This document shows positions 44,284-53,047 of a stretch of DNA of 64,000 nt, piece after piece. The translations under genes and the position numbers were made by a program. Position 1 is the stretch's first letter. Each line of letters begins with the position of its first letter. Where the stretch lies: positions 4,526,001-4,590,000 of the forward strand of contig NZ_CP009282.1 in assembly GCF_000758605.1 (NCBI RefSeq), in the 5' to 3' direction. Source of the DNA: Paenibacillus sp. FSL R5-0912. Its GTDB lineage: Bacteria; Bacillota; Bacilli; Paenibacillales; Paenibacillaceae. The notes under the pieces were generated by a model. That model saw only the letters and a list, made by a program, of their open reading frames with translations, had not been told where the DNA came from and did no database searches.

Positions 44284-45402
44284 TTAAATTACCTTATAAA
44301 TTGCACCCGGCAATTGTGTTACCGCTTTTTTTATGATTAAAGATAACAGAACTGAATGCAAATGTCCAAAATCCCACCTCGTGGACGCCAGTAGCTCATC
44401 GAGTGTAAAGGGGCCTTGATGCAGTATATGGTAAAGGTGTAGCTCCTCACTTGTCAATTTCTTTTCGATTAACCCGTCTCCGGCGAAAGGCCCGGAACCG
44501 CTTGCCGAAGACTCTGAAGTACCCTTTCCAGGCAGATAAGCTATGTATTCTTCTACGATATCCGCTGAGCTTGTCACCACCTTCGCACCTTGTTTAATCA
44601 GCTCTAATGCGCCTCTGCTCTTGGGCGAGGTTAGCGGACCCGGAACAGCAAACACATCTCTTCCAGCTTCTAGCGCAGCGTCGGCCGTAATCAGGGAACC
44701 GCTGCGGCTGTCTGCTTCGACCACCACCGTGCCGAGCGACAGTCCTGCGATAATCCGGTTGCGCTGCGGAAATAACCCGGGATGGCTCGGGGTGCCCAGC
44801 GGATATTCGCTTAGCACAAGACCGACACGTGAAATCTGCCGCTCCAGCTCACGGTTCTCAGGCGGATAGACCTTGTCCAGCCCTGTTGCAACCACCGCAA
44901 TGGTACTTCCGGTTCCCGTTAATGCAGCTTCGTGGCAGACACTGTCAATCCCTCTCGCCAGGCCGCTTATAACCGTGAGACCGGCCGCACTAAGCTGTTC
45001 AGCTAGCATTTCACCAATCTTGCGTCCATAGGCAGTCGGCACACGGGTACCAACCATGGCTACAGAAGGACGGGAAGCCAGCTCCAGACGTCCGCGATAA
45101 TACAAAACCCAAGGCGGCTGGGGTGTTTCCTTTAACTGGACAGGATACCCTTCATCCAGCAAAGTCACCATTGAAACACCGCTTGCTTCCATTAAAGAGC
45201 GGCGCTGTAGAATCCATTCTTCATTGAAGAGAGCGTTAAGCCTCGCCGACATTTTGCCTCTGATTCCAGCCCGCTCCCAATCTGTAACGGAACAGGACAA
45301 CGCTTCATTCGTCAAAAGGCCCGCCTGACGTATTCTGTCCATACTTTTCCAGCCAATGCCTTCTACTTCATTTAAACCGAACAGCAGATCCCGCGTTTCC
45401 AT
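44284..45402 (-). CDS. dprA: DNA-processing protein DprA
   Basis: DprA loads RecA on incoming single-stranded DNA during transformation. The Rossmann-like core has VGTRVPTAYGR, SGLARGIDSVCHEAAL and FPQRNRIIAGLS. The C-terminal winged-helix-like domain (DprA_WH) ends with LPGAIYKV. ATG 45402 is 8 bases from AGGAGA and gives 372 residues. It is preceded by sucD as in B. subtilis. Confidence 0.95.
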   Translation of the reverse strand: METRDLLFGLNEVEGIGWKSMDRIRQAGLLTNEALSCSVTDWERAGIRGKMSARLNALFNEEWILQRRSLMEASGVSMVTLLDEGYPVQLKETPQPPWVLYYRGRLELASRPSVAMVGTRVPTAYGRKIGEMLAEQLSAAGLTVISGLARGIDSVCHEAALTGTGSTIAVVATGLDKVYPPENRELERQISRVGLVLSEYPLGTPSHPGLFPQRNRIIAGLSLGTVVVEADSRSGSLITADAALEAGRDVFAVPGPLTSPKSRGALELIKQGAKVVTSSADIVEEYIAYLPGKGTSESSASGSGPFAGDGLIEKKLTSEELHLYHILHQGPFTLDELLASTRWDFGHLHSVLLSLIIKKAVTQLPGAIYKVI

Positions 45403-45465
45403 ATGCACTCTCTCCTATACGGAAGGGCCAGCCTTCCTTATTGATTACATAACCTGCTAAAAAAG

Positions 45466-45514
45466 ACAAAAAAAGCAACCTTTCGCCCCAGTACTCCGGA
45501 ACAAAAGGTTGCTT
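45466..45514 (-). terminator. Intrinsic terminator after sucD
   Basis: On the minus strand GCAACCTTT and AAAGGTTGC form a 9-bp stem followed by TTTTTTTG. It lies between sucD and dprA and separates the two transcription units. Confidence 0.88.
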
Positions 45515-45584
45515 ACCTTTAAGATGATTATACATGAATCAACGGTAAAAGCAGTGATCTTTGTGTGATTCTACAAGCTGAGCT

Positions 45585-46514
45585 CTAGTGGGTGGTGAAA
45601 GCATTCAGAATGCCGCGTTCCTCAAGCACACTGACGAGCGTAGATCCCATCTCCGCAGGCGTTGGCGCGACTTTGATCCCGCAGGACTCCAGCACAGCGA
45701 TCTTCTCGCTGGCCGTTCCTTTGCCGCCTGAAATAATCGCTCCGGCATGGCCCATCCGTTTGCCAGGAGGTGCAGTAACGCCCCCGATAAAGCCGACTAC
45801 AGGCTTTGTCATATTCTCTTTAATCCACAGAGCCGCCTCTTCCTCTGCCGTTCCGCCGATCTCTCCGATCATGATGACAGCTTTGGTGCCCGGGTCATCG
45901 TTAAACAGCTTCAGAATATCTATGAACTCCGATCCCTTGACCGGATCTCCGCCGATACCTACAGCCGAAGACTGGCCGATACCACGCTCTGTCAGCTGAT
46001 GAACAGCTTCATAGGTTAATGTTCCGCTCCGCGAGACAACACCTACATAACCCGGCATATGAATATAACCCGGCATAATCCCGATTTTACATTCTCCTGG
46101 CGTGATAACCCCCGGACAGTTAGGACCGATCAATACAGTAGAACGGCCTTCCATATATCTTGATACTTTAACCATATCCAGCACGGGAATGCCTTCTGTG
46201 ATACAAATGACGAGTTCCATTTCAGCATCCACAGCTTCCATTATGGAATCAGCCGCGAAGGCAGGCGGTACATAGATCACACTGGCGGTTGCACCTGTAG
46301 CTGCTTTTGCGGCAACGACCGTATCAAATACCGGGAGACTGGCTTCCGTGCCATTTTCAAGCGTGATCTGAACAAAGGTTCCTCCCTTGCCCGGGGTTAC
46401 CCCGCCCACCATCTGGGTGCCGTAATCCAGTGCCCCTTTCGTATGAAATAAGCCCGTAGCGCCCGTAATTCCCTGTGTGATGACTTTCGTATGTTTATCT
46501 ACAAGAATGCTCAT
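45585..46514 (-). CDS. sucD: Succinyl-CoA synthetase alpha subunit
   Basis: With SucC it interconverts succinyl-CoA and succinate with substrate-level ATP/GTP formation in the TCA cycle. CoA-binding motif ITGATGLFHTKGALDYG, GPNCPGVITPGECKIGIMPG (core GPNCPG) and the phospho-His in MGHAGAIISGG are present. Length is 309 residues. Confidence 0.96.
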   Translation of the reverse strand: MSILVDKHTKVITQGITGATGLFHTKGALDYGTQMVGGVTPGKGGTFVQITLENGTEASLPVFDTVVAAKAATGATASVIYVPPAFAADSIMEAVDAEMELVICITEGIPVLDMVKVSRYMEGRSTVLIGPNCPGVITPGECKIGIMPGYIHMPGYVGVVSRSGTLTYEAVHQLTERGIGQSSAVGIGGDPVKGSEFIDILKLFNDDPGTKAVIMIGEIGGTAEEEAALWIKENMTKPVVGFIGGVTAPPGKRMGHAGAIISGGKGTASEKIAVLESCGIKVAPTPAEMGSTLVSVLEERGILNAFTTH

Positions 46515-46549
46515 GCGTCAGGTCACATCCTCACTTTTATTGTCGAATA

Positions 46550-47707
46550 TTACACCAGAGCAACAATTTTACGGGCACCGTCAGCCATGGAATCGGCAGC
46601 AACTATATTCAGTCCCGAACCGGCGAGAATTTCTTTGCCCAGTGCTACATTCGTGCCCTCAAGACGTACAACCAGCGGCTTCGTTAACCCGAGCTGTCTC
46701 GCTGCCTCAACTACACCGGTAGCAATGACATCACAGCGCATGATTCCGCCGAAAATATTAACAAAAATCCCGCTGACCTTATCATCCGAGAGGATGATCT
46801 TGAAAGCTTCAGTTACCTTCTCCGTGGTTGCGCCGCCCCCTACATCCAGGAAGTTGGCCGGCTCTCCGCCGTAATATTTAATAATATCCATGGTAGCCAT
46901 CGCGAGGCCCGCGCCATTCACCATACAGCCGATGTTGCCGTCAAGCGCGATATAGCTAAGATCGTATTTGGAAGCTTCAATCTCTTTGGCATCCTCTTCG
47001 TCCAGATCACGGAGCTCCAGAATATCCTTATGCCGGAACAGCGCGTTAGAATCGAAATTCAGCTTGGCATCGAGCGCCATCACATTTCCGTCAGCCGTTA
47101 CAACCAGCGGATTAATCTCCGCGATAGAGCAATCTTTATCCACAAAAGCCAGATATAGCGCTTGCATGAACTTGACCGCTTTATTTACCAGCTCTGAAGG
47201 TATGGCTATGCTGTAAGCCAGTTTACGCGCCTGGAAGGTCTGTAGTCCCACTGCCGGATCAATGATTTCCTTGAAAATCTTCTCCGGATGTGTGGCTGCC
47301 ACCTCTTCGATCTCTGTACCGCCTTCCTCGGAAGCCATCATGACTACCCGCCCGGAACCACGGTCTACAACAAGTCCGATATAATACTCTTTAACAATCT
47401 GGCAGCCCTCTTCAATCAGCAGCCGCTTCACTACCTTGCCTTCGGGTCCCGTCTGGTGGGTGACCAGCGTCTTGCCGAGGATTTCAGCCGCATAGGCGCG
47501 AACCTCATCACTGTTCTTTGCCACCTTGACGCCGCCGGCTTTACCGCGTCCGCCTGCATGAATCTGAGCTTTGACTACAACTACCGGTGTACTCAGCGCT
47601 GCGGCAGCTTCCACTGCTTCCTCCACTGTATAAGCTACTTTTCCGTTCGGTACGGCTACGCCGTACTTCTTAAGTACTTCTTTTCCCTGATACTCGTGGA
47701 TATTCAT
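46550..47707 (-). CDS. sucC: Succinyl-CoA synthetase beta subunit
   Basis: This ATP-grasp subunit binds nucleotide and succinate. It begins NIHEYQGKEVLKKYGV, has KAQIHAGGRGKAGGVK, the AEINPLV loop and the C-terminal NIFGGIMRCD. Length is 385 residues. It is first in the sucCD operon, and a cre-like site lies upstream. Confidence 0.96.
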   Translation of the reverse strand: MNIHEYQGKEVLKKYGVAVPNGKVAYTVEEAVEAAAALSTPVVVVKAQIHAGGRGKAGGVKVAKNSDEVRAYAAEILGKTLVTHQTGPEGKVVKRLLIEEGCQIVKEYYIGLVVDRGSGRVVMMASEEGGTEIEEVAATHPEKIFKEIIDPAVGLQTFQARKLAYSIAIPSELVNKAVKFMQALYLAFVDKDCSIAEINPLVVTADGNVMALDAKLNFDSNALFRHKDILELRDLDEEDAKEIEASKYDLSYIALDGNIGCMVNGAGLAMATMDIIKYYGGEPANFLDVGGGATTEKVTEAFKIILSDDKVSGIFVNIFGGIMRCDVIATGVVEAARQLGLTKPLVVRLEGTNVALGKEILAGSGLNIVAADSMADGARKIVALV

Positions 47708-48064
47708 ACCGGAAGCCTCCTAAAGTTTTGCGGTGGCCGTGTAGCAGGCAGCCTGCAGCCATTCCGCATTCCGTTTTGATTGTCCATAGCCGGGTCCAGA
47801 CCGGTGAAAACTGGCAATATCCCGGCACATGCAGAAAACCTCCGCCTGAATACTAAATCCGTAAACGGTACAGTTTTCTGCTAGTGGCATATAAACATAT
47901 TACAGAGTGATATCTATAATTACCTATATGCCAGAATGTGAAACCCAGAATATTGTAACATGTTTTATAAGCGCTTTCCTTAAAAACTTTCACTATTTAT
48001 ACATACATTTTCGCTCGATTTCATGCCGGAATGCGAACGATTGCATTGACTTTGTGCTGATAGA
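47708..48064 (-). other. Gap between ohrR and sucC
   Basis: This 357-base gap has no credible gene. It must hold the ohrR 3' end and the sucCD promoter. A CcpA cre-like site lies at 47966-47979. Downstream, TTCACA, 18 bases and TATAGA is a possible but weak promoter (about 47909-47938). No clear terminator for ohrR was found. Confidence 0.4.
47966..47979 (-). promoter_or_regulatory. Candidate CcpA cre site upstream of sucCD
   Basis: On the minus strand GGAAAGCGCTTATA has the AAAGCGCTT cre core and matches about 12 of 14 consensus positions. CcpA control of TCA-cycle genes is established in Bacillus; here it would lie some 260 bases before sucC, just upstream of the likely promoter. Confidence 0.5.
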
Positions 48065-48532
48065 CTATTTCGAATTGCTAATGTTGCTCTCATGAACACG
48101 GGCGAGCAGGTCTTTGAACTGGCCGAGCAGTCCAACAAACTCCTCGGGGGAGAGCATGGTGCCTTCGGCCATTTTACCGGGAATGCACATCGCATCCTGC
48201 TGCAGTGCCAAACCTTGTGCGGTTAATGAAATTAACACCTTCCGCTCGTCCTGCAAGGAACGTTCGCGCAGAATCAGGCCTGCAGCCTGCAGTCTCTTGA
48301 GCAGCGGAGTCAGTGTGCCGGAGTCCAGGAACAGAGCTTCACCAAGCTCTTTGACCGTACATTGCCGTCTTTCCCAGAGGACAAGCATAACCAGGTACTG
48401 CGAATACGTTAACCCGATCTTGTCCAGGTGAGGCTGGTACAGCTTCGTAAATTCACGCGAACAGGCATAAATCGTAAAGCAGAGCTGATTCTCAAGCATT
48501 AGCTCCGGAGGGGTCATAGTTTCTTCTTCCAT
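48065..48532 (-). CDS. ohrR: OhrR, MarR-family organic-peroxide sensor
   Basis: OhrR represses ohr until its Cys is oxidised by organic hydroperoxides. The reactive Cys is in ENQLCFTIYA at residue 18, matching Cys15 of B. subtilis OhrR; a second Cys is at residue 24. The winged helix has LGEALFLDSGTLTPLLKRL and DERKVLISL. ATG 48532 follows AGGTG by 8 bases. It is divergent from ohrA. Length is 155 residues. Confidence 0.92.
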   Translation of the reverse strand: MEEETMTPPELMLENQLCFTIYACSREFTKLYQPHLDKIGLTYSQYLVMLVLWERRQCTVKELGEALFLDSGTLTPLLKRLQAAGLILRERSLQDERKVLISLTAQGLALQQDAMCIPGKMAEGTMLSPEEFVGLLGQFKDLLARVHESNISNSK

Positions 48533-48561
48533 ATCTTCTTCACCTGCCTTTGTGACATTAG

Positions 48562-48633
48562 TTTATCACAATTCATTCACAATATCATGTTAATAGCGGA
48601 AAATAGATTGACTTTTATTTTAATTGTGATAAA
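48562..48633. promoter_or_regulatory. Divergent ohrR/ohrA control region with 12-bp inverted repeat
   Basis: TTTATCACAATT (48562-48573) and AATTGTGATAAA (48622-48633) are perfect inverted copies. The ohrA promoter is TTGACT (48608-48613), 16 bases, TAAATT (48630-48635), so the right copy covers its spacer and -10. The left copy lies where the ohrR promoter is expected. They are likely OhrR operators. Confidence 0.6.
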
Positions 48634-48680
48634 TTATGTTGTGTACAATACATTATGAAAACGAACGGGAGCGATTTATA

Positions 48681-49109
48681 ATGATGACTATTCAACAGAA
48701 AATGTATGAAACTACAGTAAAAGCGGTTGGCGGAAGACAAGGATATATTGAATCTGAAAGTCCTAAGCTGAATCTTACCATCAGCACACCACGCGAAATG
48801 GGCGGTGCCGGGGGTGAAGGCACAAACCCTGAGCAGCTGTTTGCAGCAGGCTATTCCGCATGTTTCGACAGCGCACTGAATATGGTTGCCCGTATGGGTA
48901 AAATCAAGATTGAGGGCAGTGAAGTAACAGCAACTGTAAGCTTCGGTAAAGTTGAAGACGGTGGCTTCGGCATTGCCGTGAAGATGGATGTTCTGGTCAA
49001 AGGCGTAGATCACGAAACTGCAGTCCAGCTGGTAGAAGCGGCTCACGGCGCATGCCCTTACTCCCGCGCAACCCGCGGCAATATTGAAGTTGAACTGAAT
49101 GTGCTGTAA
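48681..49109 (+). CDS. ohrA: Organic hydroperoxide resistance protein Ohr
   Basis: Ohr is a Cys-based, lipoyl-dependent peroxidase. The peroxidatic Cys is in AAGYSACFDSAL near residue 55 and the resolving Cys in HGACPYSRATRGN near residue 120. Two adjacent ATG codons are possible; GGGAG lies 9 bases before the first. It is 141-142 residues. It is one of very few plus-strand genes here and ends with its own terminator. Confidence 0.95.
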   Translation: MMTIQQKMYETTVKAVGGRQGYIESESPKLNLTISTPREMGGAGGEGTNPEQLFAAGYSACFDSALNMVARMGKIKIEGSEVTATVSFGKVEDGGFGIAVKMDVLVKGVDHETAVQLVEAAHGACPYSRATRGNIEVELNVL

Positions 49110-49132
49110 GACGAAATAGCGATACTTTCTTT

Positions 49133-49168
49133 AAAACACCCTGTCCAGCGGCCCCGGACAGGGTGTTT
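49133..49168 (+). terminator. Terminator of ohrA
   Basis: AAACACCCTGTCC pairs with GGACAGGGTGTTT, a 13-bp stem with a C/G-rich loop. The T-run is short because the stem itself ends in TTT. The same hairpin could serve the minus strand. Confidence 0.8.
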
Positions 49169-49326
49169 GCCGTTAACCGGCAAACTTTATGCTTTGAGGT
49201 CCGTGTTACAATTAACTTTCAAAAGCGTTACTGATACGCGTTCCCTTGCGGACCAGTTCCTTATCATTTCAGGCGGATGAACAAGATAACGCCCTCTCAG
49301 TCCGCTTCATCCTTCTCACTGCTCAC

Positions 49327-51057
49327 TCAGTACTCCTCCTCTGCCGTCACCTGGCGGTCCAGATTACGGTACTGGACAGCTTCGGCAAGATGCGCAGAGC
49401 CAATCTCCTCCGCCCCTTCCAGATCAGCGATGGTGCGGGCCAGCTTAATGATCCGGTCATGCGCCCGCATGCTGAGACCAAGACTCTCCAGAATATGGTT
49501 CAGCAGCAAACTCTCATCATGCCTCAGAACGGCGTAACGGCGTAACGCCGCTCCCGAAAGCTCACTGTTCCAGGAGATCGGCAGGTGCTGGTAACGCTTA
49601 GCTTGAATAGCCTGAGCCCGCAGAACTTCCTCACGCATCCGCGCTGTACACAACGCCGGCACATTCCGGTCCACTTCTTTCGGGCGGGGGACATCGACCT
49701 GCATGTCCATCCGGTCGAGCAGCGGTCCTGAGATTTTGGCCCGGTACTGGGCGATTCGTGCCGGACTGCAGGTACACCGCTGCTGTGAGCTGCCGTTCCC
49801 GAGAAACCCGCACATGCAGGGGTTCATGGAGCAGGCGAGCAGGAACTGGGCGGGAAAGGTGAACGACGCCCTGGCCCTGCTGATAGTCACTACCCCGTCC
49901 TCCAGCGGCTGGCGGAGCACCTCAAGGACCGTACGGGAGAATTCAGGCAGCTCGTCCAGAAACAGAATTCCGCGGTGTGCCAGGCTGACTTCTCCCGGCT
50001 TAGGTATTCCCCCTCCGCCAATCAGTCCGGCAGCCGAAATCGTGTGATGCGGGGAACGAAACGGGCGGAGGCGCATCAGGCCTCCATTGCTGTCCCTCAG
50101 CTTACCCGCGGCACTGAATATTTTCATCACCTCCAGCGATTCATCGTCGCTCAGGTCTGGGAGAATGCCGGGAAGGCGTTTAATCAGCATCGTTTTGCCT
50201 GTCCCCGGAGGGCCGATCAAGATGATGTTATGCATTCCGGCAGCGGCAATAGTGAGTGCGCGCTTCACGTGATTCTGTCCAATTACATCACTGTAATCCT
50301 CCTTCATCAGATAATCCTCCCGGATCGGCGCAAGAACCTTGTTCCCTTCCGGCTGATATCCCAGATGGTCCAGCGTCAGCACCTGAACTGGCGGGCGGTT
50401 CCTCGGGGAGGGCTCATTGCTAACCGATACCGGAAACGGCAGCTCTGTCTGCGGCATGAATAGTTCCTGAACTTCCAAATCCGCCACTTCTGTAGGTAAT
50501 CGCGGCTCCAGGCCTGGAGCTGGCTCTACCGTAGACGGAGAAGCCGGAACACCGGCAGCTGACGGTGACAACTCGCGCAAATGTCCGGACGTATATACAC
50601 GAATTCCCGCAATCAGCGCCGCTTCGGCCGCATTGCCCGGTGGTACGAGGACTGCCTGAAACCCTGCCCGGCGCGCTGCCTCTACCATAGATAACACCCC
50701 ATTCACCGGACGCAGACTGCCGTCCAGCGCCAATTCTCCGATGAGCAGCATTTTCCCGGCATCCGGCATAATAAGCTGGCCGCTTGTTGTCAGAATCCCT
50801 AGGGCAATGGCCAGATCGAACGCCGATCCCTCCTTGCGCAGATCTGCAGGTGCCAGATTGATCGTAACGCGCTGCTGAGGATAGCTGTAGCCGCAGTTTT
50901 TAACCGCAGCCCGGACTCTCTCTACCGCTTCCCTCACAGCAGAATCCGGCAATCCGATAATTATCGTCTGCGGCAGCCCGTTCGCCAGATCAATTTCCAC
51001 GCCGATCATTACGCCTTCAATACCGTACAAACATGCACTATGCATCTTTCCGTACAC
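49327..51057 (-). CDS. YifB/ComM-type AAA+ Mg-chelatase-like protein
   Basis: The family is linked to branch migration during natural transformation (ComM). The N-terminal domain starts GKMHSACLYGIEG and has INLAPADLRKEGSAFDLAIA; Walker A is LIGPPGTGKTMLIKRLPGI (core GPPGTGKT), and HRGILFLDELPEF is the Walker B motif. The C-terminal domain is present. GTG 51057 has GAGGTG 7 bases upstream and yields the usual MYxK start. At 576 residues it is longer than usual, from an extra linker at about residues 160-240. Confidence 0.93.
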   Translation of the reverse strand: MYGKMHSACLYGIEGVMIGVEIDLANGLPQTIIIGLPDSAVREAVERVRAAVKNCGYSYPQQRVTINLAPADLRKEGSAFDLAIALGILTTSGQLIMPDAGKMLLIGELALDGSLRPVNGVLSMVEAARRAGFQAVLVPPGNAAEAALIAGIRVYTSGHLRELSPSAAGVPASPSTVEPAPGLEPRLPTEVADLEVQELFMPQTELPFPVSVSNEPSPRNRPPVQVLTLDHLGYQPEGNKVLAPIREDYLMKEDYSDVIGQNHVKRALTIAAAGMHNIILIGPPGTGKTMLIKRLPGILPDLSDDESLEVMKIFSAAGKLRDSNGGLMRLRPFRSPHHTISAAGLIGGGGIPKPGEVSLAHRGILFLDELPEFSRTVLEVLRQPLEDGVVTISRARASFTFPAQFLLACSMNPCMCGFLGNGSSQQRCTCSPARIAQYRAKISGPLLDRMDMQVDVPRPKEVDRNVPALCTARMREEVLRAQAIQAKRYQHLPISWNSELSGAALRRYAVLRHDESLLLNHILESLGLSMRAHDRIIKLARTIADLEGAEEIGSAHLAEAVQYRNLDRQVTAEEEY

Positions 51058-51064
51058 AAAAAAA

Positions 51065-51147
51065 CACCTCTCCTCCTGAAATACGCCCGGAACGGGCGTT
51101 TCTTTCCAAGAAAAAGGGTGCTTCCTCTTTTTTCCGTTAGCTTTATG
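51065..51147 (-). ncRNA. 5' leader of the YifB-like gene with a short hairpin
   Basis: The leader between the promoter and start holds ACGCCCG/CGGGCGT, a 7-bp stem with a TTC loop (about 51087-51103). It lies about 15 bases before the ribosome site. It may only stabilise the mRNA; no named motif recognised. Confidence 0.3.
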
Positions 51148-51153
51148 ATGTTG

Positions 51154-51183
51154 AGTATACCTAAAGCCCCTGCTGTCATGCAA
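51154..51183 (-). promoter_or_regulatory. Sigma-A promoter of the YifB-like gene
   Basis: On the minus strand TTGCAT (51178-51183), 18 bases and TATACT (51154-51159). Both hexamers are near consensus. Confidence 0.65.
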
Positions 51184-51269
51184 GGACTATTACGCACAAG
51201 CCGCTGCACAAATCCCGACTTTCATCCATATTGCATCATTGTGCATCTATGACTAGAGAATCAATTTGT

Positions 51270-51779
51270 TCAGCCTTCCTCACTGGCCACAACGGCGTCC
51301 CTTATCTGTTCAAAGGACAACGGCGCATAATTCCAGTGCTCTACACAAATGTTAAAATGGCTGTTGCCTTCATATTTCTGTCCATGAATATGGCCATGCA
51401 CATTTACGTAAGGCATATGCTTATTCATATACATAGGTTCATGGGAGAGCATAAAAAACTCTTTATAAATGATCGGGTATTCACTGACCTCGTTAAATCC
51501 CGCTTCCAGCCACCAATTACGCCCGCGTCCGCGGTCATGATTACCGAGAATCAGGATTTTGTAGCCGTTCAGCGCAGAAACGATATTCCGGGTAGCCTCC
51601 TGATTCAAGAAGGAGAAATCCCCCAGATGAAATACCTTATCCCCTTTGCCCACCACAGCGTTCCAGCTGGCAATCATCGACTGGTCCATCTCCCCGGCAC
51701 TGCCAAAGGGACGGGATTCGAAATCTATGATCAGCTTATGGCCAAAATGATGATCCGAGGTGAAAAAGACATTAGTCAA
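51270..51779 (-). CDS. Calcineurin-like metallophosphoesterase
   Basis: The 169-residue protein is a stand-alone phosphoesterase domain with the five usual metal-site blocks: TSDHHFGH, HLGDFSF, LGNHDRGR, LSHEPM and VHGHIHG. Substrate is unknown; such short forms are widespread in bacteria and phages. It lies between the YifB-like gene and a zinc-ribbon gene, on the same strand. Confidence 0.9.
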   Translation of the reverse strand: MTNVFFTSDHHFGHKLIIDFESRPFGSAGEMDQSMIASWNAVVGKGDKVFHLGDFSFLNQEATRNIVSALNGYKILILGNHDRGRGRNWWLEAGFNEVSEYPIIYKEFFMLSHEPMYMNKHMPYVNVHGHIHGQKYEGNSHFNICVEHWNYAPLSFEQIRDAVVASEEG

Positions 51780-51814
51780 AACAGCTCCCCCATTTCAAGT
51801 ACTTCAGGAATGGT

Positions 51815-52228
51815 TCATTTATTCCAGTTTCTCTTGGACGAACGCCGATTCACGTCAACCTGAATCAATTCGGCCAGAGGAGGGGTTTCTTCATGCTCGA
51901 TCAGCCATTGACGCATTTCCTTAATGGCCTCTACCTGACCGTTCCCCTTATCCTTCCAGGTAAGCAGCTCGATGACACTGATGACCAGTGACAACAGGCT
52001 GCTGTTGCTGCTTTCCGTTTTTTCCGCACGCATTTTATGGAATAAAGCCTCATGCTCCCAGTCAATTAATATCTCTTCCGCTATTGCAGGCCGCATAACG
52101 GTAAATGTCTTATTACAATTGCTGCAGCAGACAACGGACAGAGGCTCTCCGCCCAATTCCGCTACGATTCTGTGCTCGCAATGCTGGCAAGTAAAACTTA
52201 CCTGTATATCAATCGGTTGATTTCTCAC
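51815..52228 (-). CDS. Zinc-ribbon protein of unknown function
   Basis: The 137-residue product has two CxxC knuckles, TCQHCE and CSNCNK, about 20 residues apart near the N-terminus, then a helical region with VISVIELLTW. GTG 52228 with AGGAGG 9 bases upstream gives the best start; the frame is open to 52396 without a better site. Function unknown. Confidence 0.7.
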   Translation of the reverse strand: MRNQPIDIQVSFTCQHCEHRIVAELGGEPLSVVCCSNCNKTFTVMRPAIAEEILIDWEHEALFHKMRAEKTESSNSSLLSLVISVIELLTWKDKGNGQVEAIKEMRQWLIEHEETPPLAELIQVDVNRRSSKRNWNK

Positions 52229-52361
52229 TCGGACAGCCCTCCTCATGGTGACATTAAAAGTTACACTAATGTTTACCCATTTCTTTCGAGAAATGACCCA
52301 TGGAGCCCATGATATGTCAAGGATAAATAAGCAGAATCGTTGAATGCAGGCAAAAAAAGAG

Positions 52362-52748
52362 CTAAAATGCCTCACGGATATGCCGTAGTGAAGCAATACT
52401 TAAATCTCTATTTAGCTGTACGGCGATTACATCAAAGGAAATCACCGCATCATGCAGACCCTGCATATGTAAATACACCTGGGCTGTATTTCTCACCTGG
52501 CGGATTTTGCGTTCATCCACTGACTCCTCCGGGGTTCCCTGCACACCTGCCCTGCTCCGGCTGCGCACTTCAATGAAGACAATTCCCTCTTCATATTCAG
52601 CAATAATATCAAGCTCTCCGCTGCGGCAGCGCCAGTTGCATTCCCTGATTATGTATCCCCGGGAGGACAGATACAGACTTGCCGCCTGCTCGGCAGCAGT
52701 CCCTTTTTGCCTGCGGGTATAATTCGTCCCGTCCGCCCCGTGACTCAC
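52362..52748 (-). CDS. YraN/UPF0102 family protein
   Basis: The 128-residue protein has the nuclease-like core GTAAEQAASLYLSSRGY, ELDIIAEYEEGIVFIEVRSR (core GELDIIA, FIEVRSR) and ISFDVIAV of UPF0102. No reaction is established. The start overlaps the FhlX-like gene by 4 bases. In B. subtilis the equivalent gene sits near rnhB too. Confidence 0.92.
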   Translation of the reverse strand: MSHGADGTNYTRRQKGTAAEQAASLYLSSRGYIIRECNWRCRSGELDIIAEYEEGIVFIEVRSRSRAGVQGTPEESVDERKIRQVRNTAQVYLHMQGLHDAVISFDVIAVQLNRDLSIASLRHIREAF

Positions 52749-53047
52749 TTCGGTCTCCGTTCCCCGGCAGAACGGTCACTCTGATACACATAACTCAGAA
52801 TCTCCGCGACCAGCTGGTACAACTGAGGCGGAATCTGCTGATCCAGATCCAGCTTAGAGAGGACCTCCACCAGCGCGGCATCCTCCTGCACCGCAACCCC
52901 GTTTTCCTTGGCTTTTTGCAGAATGATATCGGCTACCGAGCCTAGTCCTTTAGCAACAACAACCGGTGCTTCGCTTTGGCCGGGGATATATTTAAGGGCA
53001 ACCGCCTTTTTGAGGTTCTGTGAAACCTTATGTTCAGACTCACTCAT
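52745..53047 (-). CDS. FlhB C-terminal paralogue (FhlX/YlqH type)
   Basis: The 100-residue protein matches only the cytoplasmic C-terminal part of FlhB: AVALKYIPGQSEAPVVVAKG, the IILQKAKENGVAVQEDAALV stretch (core KENGVAVQED), and LYQLVAEILSYVY. The autocleaved NPTH motif and membrane helices are absent. It overlaps the FliK-like gene upstream by 4 bases, so the pair mirrors FliK-FlhB partners; its job is not known. Confidence 0.9.
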   Translation of the reverse strand: MSESEHKVSQNLKKAVALKYIPGQSEAPVVVAKGLGSVADIILQKAKENGVAVQEDAALVEVLSKLDLDQQIPPQLYQLVAEILSYVYQSDRSAGERRPK

